DNA from: an uncultured Fidelibacterota bacterium
GTDB lineage: Bacteria; Fidelibacterota; Marinisomatia; Marinisomatales; UBA8229
Assembly: GCA_913054425.1 (NCBI GenBank)
Contig: CAJXJG010000073.1
Span: forward strand, 1-8,207
Direction: 5' to 3'
DNA: 8,207 bases
A model generated the notes under the pieces. The model was given only the letters and a program-made list of their open reading frames with translations. It ran no database searches and was not told the origin of the DNA. Shown piece by piece: positions 6,309 to 8,207 of the stretch. Made by a program: the position numbers and the translations under genes. Every line of letters starts with the position of its first letter. The first letter of the stretch is position 1.

Positions 6309-6316
6309 AGGATAAA
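6301..6316. repeat. Inverted repeat 2, TTTATC-ATAG-GATAAA
   Basis: A perfect 6-bp inverted repeat with a 4-nt centre, carrying the same half-sites as the repeat at 6243-6259. It overlaps the -10 of the proposed lipoprotein promoter and lies just before its ribosome binding site. An operator is a reasonable inference, as is coincidence in AT-rich DNA. Confidence 0.5.
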
Positions 6317-6334
6317 AAAAAGGAATAAGTACAA

Positions 6335-7435
6335 ATGAGAAAATTGACATTTCTTACAATCGCCCTTTTAACATTTTTAATTCCAGGATGTGCCAGTGAA
6401 GAACTCACATCAGCAAGATTGTATATCCAGCAGAAAAACTGGGTGAAAGCAGAAGAATTTTTACTTAAAGCACTGGAAGTGGAACTAGAAAATCAGGAAG
6501 TGCTGTATTCGTTAGGTAAATTTATTTATGCTAAAAATGAAGATTGGGAAAATATGAATAAAATGTTTGACCAGGCTTTAAGCATTAATCCGGAGGGGGT
6601 CATCTTGCTGGGCGGAACTGTGCGGGAATATGTTGAACAGACCCGGTACGAACACTGGAGTAAAATTTTTAACAAGGGGGTCTCCAGTGTTAAAAAATAT
6701 TATGAACAAGATCAAAAGGATGGAGAGATAACCTTGAAGGAATCTATTAATCTTTTTGAAACTGCTGTACAAATATATCCAAGCGAAATCAAAAATTATC
6801 CCATTTTATCAAGGTGCTATTTTGAAATGGAAGATTCATTAAAATCTATTACCACCGTAAAAAAAGGAGTGGAAATAAGCCCGGATAATTTCGATATTAA
6901 TCTGACTGCAGGTCAAATCATAAATAATATGAATAATAAACAGGGCGCCCTTCCTTTTTTGAAACATGCGGTTGAACTTGAACCTCACAACAGCGCCGCA
7001 ATACAGCTCCTTGCGCAGGTGTACTATGATCTTGGGAAACAGCGGGAGGCTATTGAAACGTACAAAATTGCAATCAATGAAGAAGAGGATAAAAAGGTAA
7101 AAGCAGATTTGTATTTTAATTTAGGTGTGATTTATAATCAGATGAGTGATTTTGATGCCGCAGAAATGGCTTTTGATGAAGCCTATTATTTAAATGATCA
7201 GGATTTTGAAGCAGTGCTGGGCATGGCGCGCGCATATGAAGGCCTTGGAGATAAATATAAAGATGGAACAGACGGGTTTGAAGAAGATTTGACCGAAGCA
7301 GCAAGATGGTACCGAAAGGCAGGAAGAAAAATTAAGGATGCCATGACCATTGATTTTGAGAATGAAGAAAAATATAGCAGGCAGTTGGAGTTAATTCAAT
7401 ATAAGAAAAATATTGTAGAGGGGGAACAGGAATAG
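6335..7435 (+). CDS. TPR-repeat lipoprotein
   Basis: The 366-residue product starts with a lipoprotein signal peptide: MRK, a hydrophobic core, then the lipobox IPGC with Cys19 as the lipidated residue, so it is anchored to the inner or outer membrane and faces the periplasm. The rest is almost entirely tetratricopeptide repeats, about seven to eight: roughly 24-57, 58-90, 135-152 (degenerate), 153-186, 187-220, 221-252, 257-290 and 291-330, the last with an insertion rich in Asp and Gly. Examples of the pattern are ALEVELENQEVLYSLGK and AIQLLAQVYYDLGKQREAIE. The tail is charged. TPR arrays bind protein partners, so a scaffold or assembly role in the envelope is likely, but the partner is unknown. 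ATG 6335 is supported by AAAGGA (ending 6324) about 10 nt upstream. It follows the kinase by 80 nt and converges on ssrA with 42 nt between them and no evident terminator. Confidence 0.88.
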   Translation: MRKLTFLTIALLTFLIPGCASEELTSARLYIQQKNWVKAEEFLLKALEVELENQEVLYSLGKFIYAKNEDWENMNKMFDQALSINPEGVILLGGTVREYVEQTRYEHWSKIFNKGVSSVKKYYEQDQKDGEITLKESINLFETAVQIYPSEIKNYPILSRCYFEMEDSLKSITTVKKGVEISPDNFDINLTAGQIINNMNNKQGALPFLKHAVELEPHNSAAIQLLAQVYYDLGKQREAIETYKIAINEEEDKKVKADLYFNLGVIYNQMSDFDAAEMAFDEAYYLNDQDFEAVLGMARAYEGLGDKYKDGTDGFEEDLTEAARWYRKAGRKIKDAMTIDFENEEKYSRQLELIQYKKNIVEGEQE

Positions 7436-7477
7436 AGTGAAAGGTAGCGATTCCGGATAATTTTTTAGAATTTATAG

Positions 7478-7827
7478 TGGAGGCGGGGAGAGTCGAACTC
7501 CCGTCCGAAATAAAACCCTGAAAAACATCTACATGTTTAGTATGCTGAATTAATCTCATTCCCATAGCTGTCAGTAACCTCAGGCTATGAGAACCAGTCC
7601 AGTTGAATCTCATTCGGACAGATTGGACACCTGCCAGAACCAGCCCATGTAAATGACGTCCTTGAATAAAACCATAGGCGTATTCTATTCAGGACGACTT
7701 ACGTCAATTAAGCGTAAGCTACATTGCCATAATTGGCACTTATTAAGTGTCCAGGTGATTTACGAGATGCCTGGGCCTCGACATGCAGTTTAACAGCGTT
7801 TTTATCCCGTCGAAACCGGTCGCCCCC
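7478..7827 (-). ncRNA. ssrA: tmRNA (one-piece SsrA RNA)
   Basis: This RNA rescues stalled ribosomes together with SmpB and tags the unfinished protein for degradation. The 5' end (GGGGGCG, 7827-7821) pairs over 7 bp with the 3' CGCCTCC, leaving A as discriminator at 7478. The 5' domain carries GGTTTCGACGGGA, the hallmark tmRNA D-arm analogue. The 3' domain carries the T-arm GGGAG-TTCGACT-CTCCC. Helix 2 is supported by ATAAAA near the 5' end pairing with TTTTAT near the 3' end. The tag frame and its stop hairpin lie at 7697-7737. The order of the halves is normal, so it is not a permuted two-piece tmRNA. Length is 350 nt. The 3' CCA is not encoded (genomic CTA follows the discriminator), so it must be added enzymatically. 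No good promoter lies right at the 5' end, implying a leader removed by RNase P. Very secure. Confidence 0.97.
7708..7737 (-). other. tmRNA tag reading frame, encoded ANYGNVAYA then TAA
   Basis: Within ssrA the resume codon is most likely GCC (7737-7735), preceded by AATAAGT, which resembles the segment before the E. coli resume codon. The frame then reads Ala-Asn-Tyr-Gly-Asn-Val-Ala-Tyr-Ala and stops at TAA (7710-7708). With the alanine from charged tmRNA the full tag is AANYGNVAYA. The stop sits in the loop of a 7-bp hairpin (7719-7713 with 7703-7697), matching the usual helix 5. The start Ala-Asn is typical; the Ala-Tyr-Ala end differs from the common Leu-Ala-Ala. Confidence 0.85.
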
Positions 7828-8152
7828 ATTGTCAAAAAACGAACTAAAAAGATAGTGTCTCTAACGATAGAAAGGCTCCGAACGCCAACCCGGAGCCTTT
7901 ATATCTTCCATAGCAACTAAATGCTGTTTTTTTCACTTGCCAATCTTCTAGCATTGAATTCTTCTATTAATAAAATTCTTGTTTTAGAAGTGGGGTAAAG
8001 ATACGTTCCGTATATTTTGTGGTGCAATATTTAAAACGCAGAAATTATTTTTTTTTTTACCTTTGATTGTTTTTTAAATAAATTAACTGTGAAATTTGTT
8101 TGGGGTTCTTTTATTGGAAAACTAATTTCTTTCCTGCCTGACCACCTAAATT
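7828..8152. other. Non-coding gap between ssrA and tRNA-Lys
   Basis: This 325-bp AT-rich stretch has no credible protein gene on either strand. It separates the divergent ssrA and tRNA-Lys genes and so should carry both promoters. It holds a perfect 10-bp hairpin (7871-7900), a short hairpin ATACG-TTC-CGTAT (8001-8013), a run of 11 T (8048-8058), and two direct copies of CTTCTA (7945-7950 and 7961-7966) with an inverted copy (7985-7990). A weak candidate for the tRNA promoter is TTTG (8099-8102) and TAATTT (8123-8128), 20 nt apart, which loosely resembles the Bacteroidota-type pattern. No convincing ssrA promoter was found. Confidence 0.6.
7871..7900. terminator. Terminator-like perfect hairpin between ssrA and tRNA-Lys
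   Basis: AAAGGCTCCG (7871-7880) and CGGAGCCTTT (7891-7900) form a perfect 10-bp stem with a 10-nt loop. On the plus strand the stem ends in TTT and is followed by ATATCTT, giving a moderate U-rich tail; on the minus strand it ends in TTT followed by CTATC, a weaker tail. It looks like an intrinsic terminator for plus-strand transcripts, but the nearest plus-strand gene ends 435 bp upstream with ssrA antisense between. It might instead lie in the leader of ssrA. Confidence 0.6.
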
Positions 8153-8207
8153 GCGCCCGTAGCTCAATTGGTAGAGCAGTGGCCTCTTAAGCCATTGGTT
8201 GAAGGTT
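8153..8207 (+). tRNA. tRNA-Lys(CUU), 5' part (3' end off the right edge)
   Basis: The first 55 nt of a tRNA: acceptor strand GCGCCCG (8153-8159), TA, D-arm GCTC-AATTGGTA-GAGC, A26, anticodon stem GTGGC/GCCAT with one G-U pair, loop CTCTTAA and a five-base variable loop TGGTT. The T-stem GAAGG and the TT of the T-loop end the window. The anticodon is CTT, which reads the lysine codon AAG. The T-loop and the 3' acceptor strand, about 18-20 nt, lie beyond the edge, so the acceptor stem cannot be checked. Confidence 0.93.

Noticed and set aside
7332..7613. Minus-strand open frame of 93 codons
   Set aside because: It covers the 3' half of ssrA and the antisense of the lipoprotein tail. The tmRNA structure explains the sequence.
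7478..7827. Integrated element using ssrA or tRNA-Lys as attachment site
   Set aside because: No integrase gene and no direct repeat of the tmRNA 3' end are visible. Flanking genes look like ordinary chromosome, though the region beyond the right edge cannot be seen.

Overview
The window reads as a chromosomal housekeeping segment from a free-living, Gram-negative-type bacterium with moderate to low G+C. Envelope evidence is a lipoprotein with a clear lipobox and a small exported protein with beta-strand character. Weak or absent Shine-Dalgarno sites, AT-rich gaps and the gene styles suggest an uncultured member of the FCB group (for example Marinimicrobia-like), but this placement is a low-confidence inference. 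There is no sign of phage, transposon, CRISPR or other accessory DNA.

Left part (about 1-5260, all minus strand; transcription order runs right to left): a calcineurin-like metallophosphoesterase, a NifS/IscS-type cysteine desulfurase, the tRNA 2-thiouridylase MnmA (start overlapping the desulfurase stop by one base), a 194-bp gap with a possible promoter, a 150-residue exported protein of unknown function, a membrane-anchored LytR_C-domain protein, the ribosome silencing factor RsfS, and the 5' part of argS (arginyl-tRNA synthetase), which runs off the left edge. Desulfurase plus MnmA make a self-contained sulfur relay for s2U34 of tRNA.

Middle (about 5250-7435): a compact divergent promoter region separates the phosphoesterase from a plus-strand PfkB-family sugar/nucleoside kinase, followed by a plus-strand TPR lipoprotein. 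The gap between the kinase and the lipoprotein holds a plausible promoter and two near-identical TTTATC-N3/4-GATAAA inverted repeats, one overlapping the promoter's -10.

Right part (7436-8207): a complete one-piece tmRNA gene (ssrA) on the minus strand, with an encoded tag reading ANYGNVAYA; a 325-bp non-coding gap with a perfect 10-bp hairpin; and the 5' part of a plus-strand tRNA-Lys(CUU) cut by the right edge.

Many of the genes serve translation (ArgS, RsfS, MnmA with its sulfur donor, tmRNA, tRNA-Lys). I found no convincing new multi-gene system. The points most worth following are the unusual tmRNA tag ending, the paired inverted repeats, the G9 and A9 homopolymers in the desulfurase and mnmA, and the uncharacterised exported protein.
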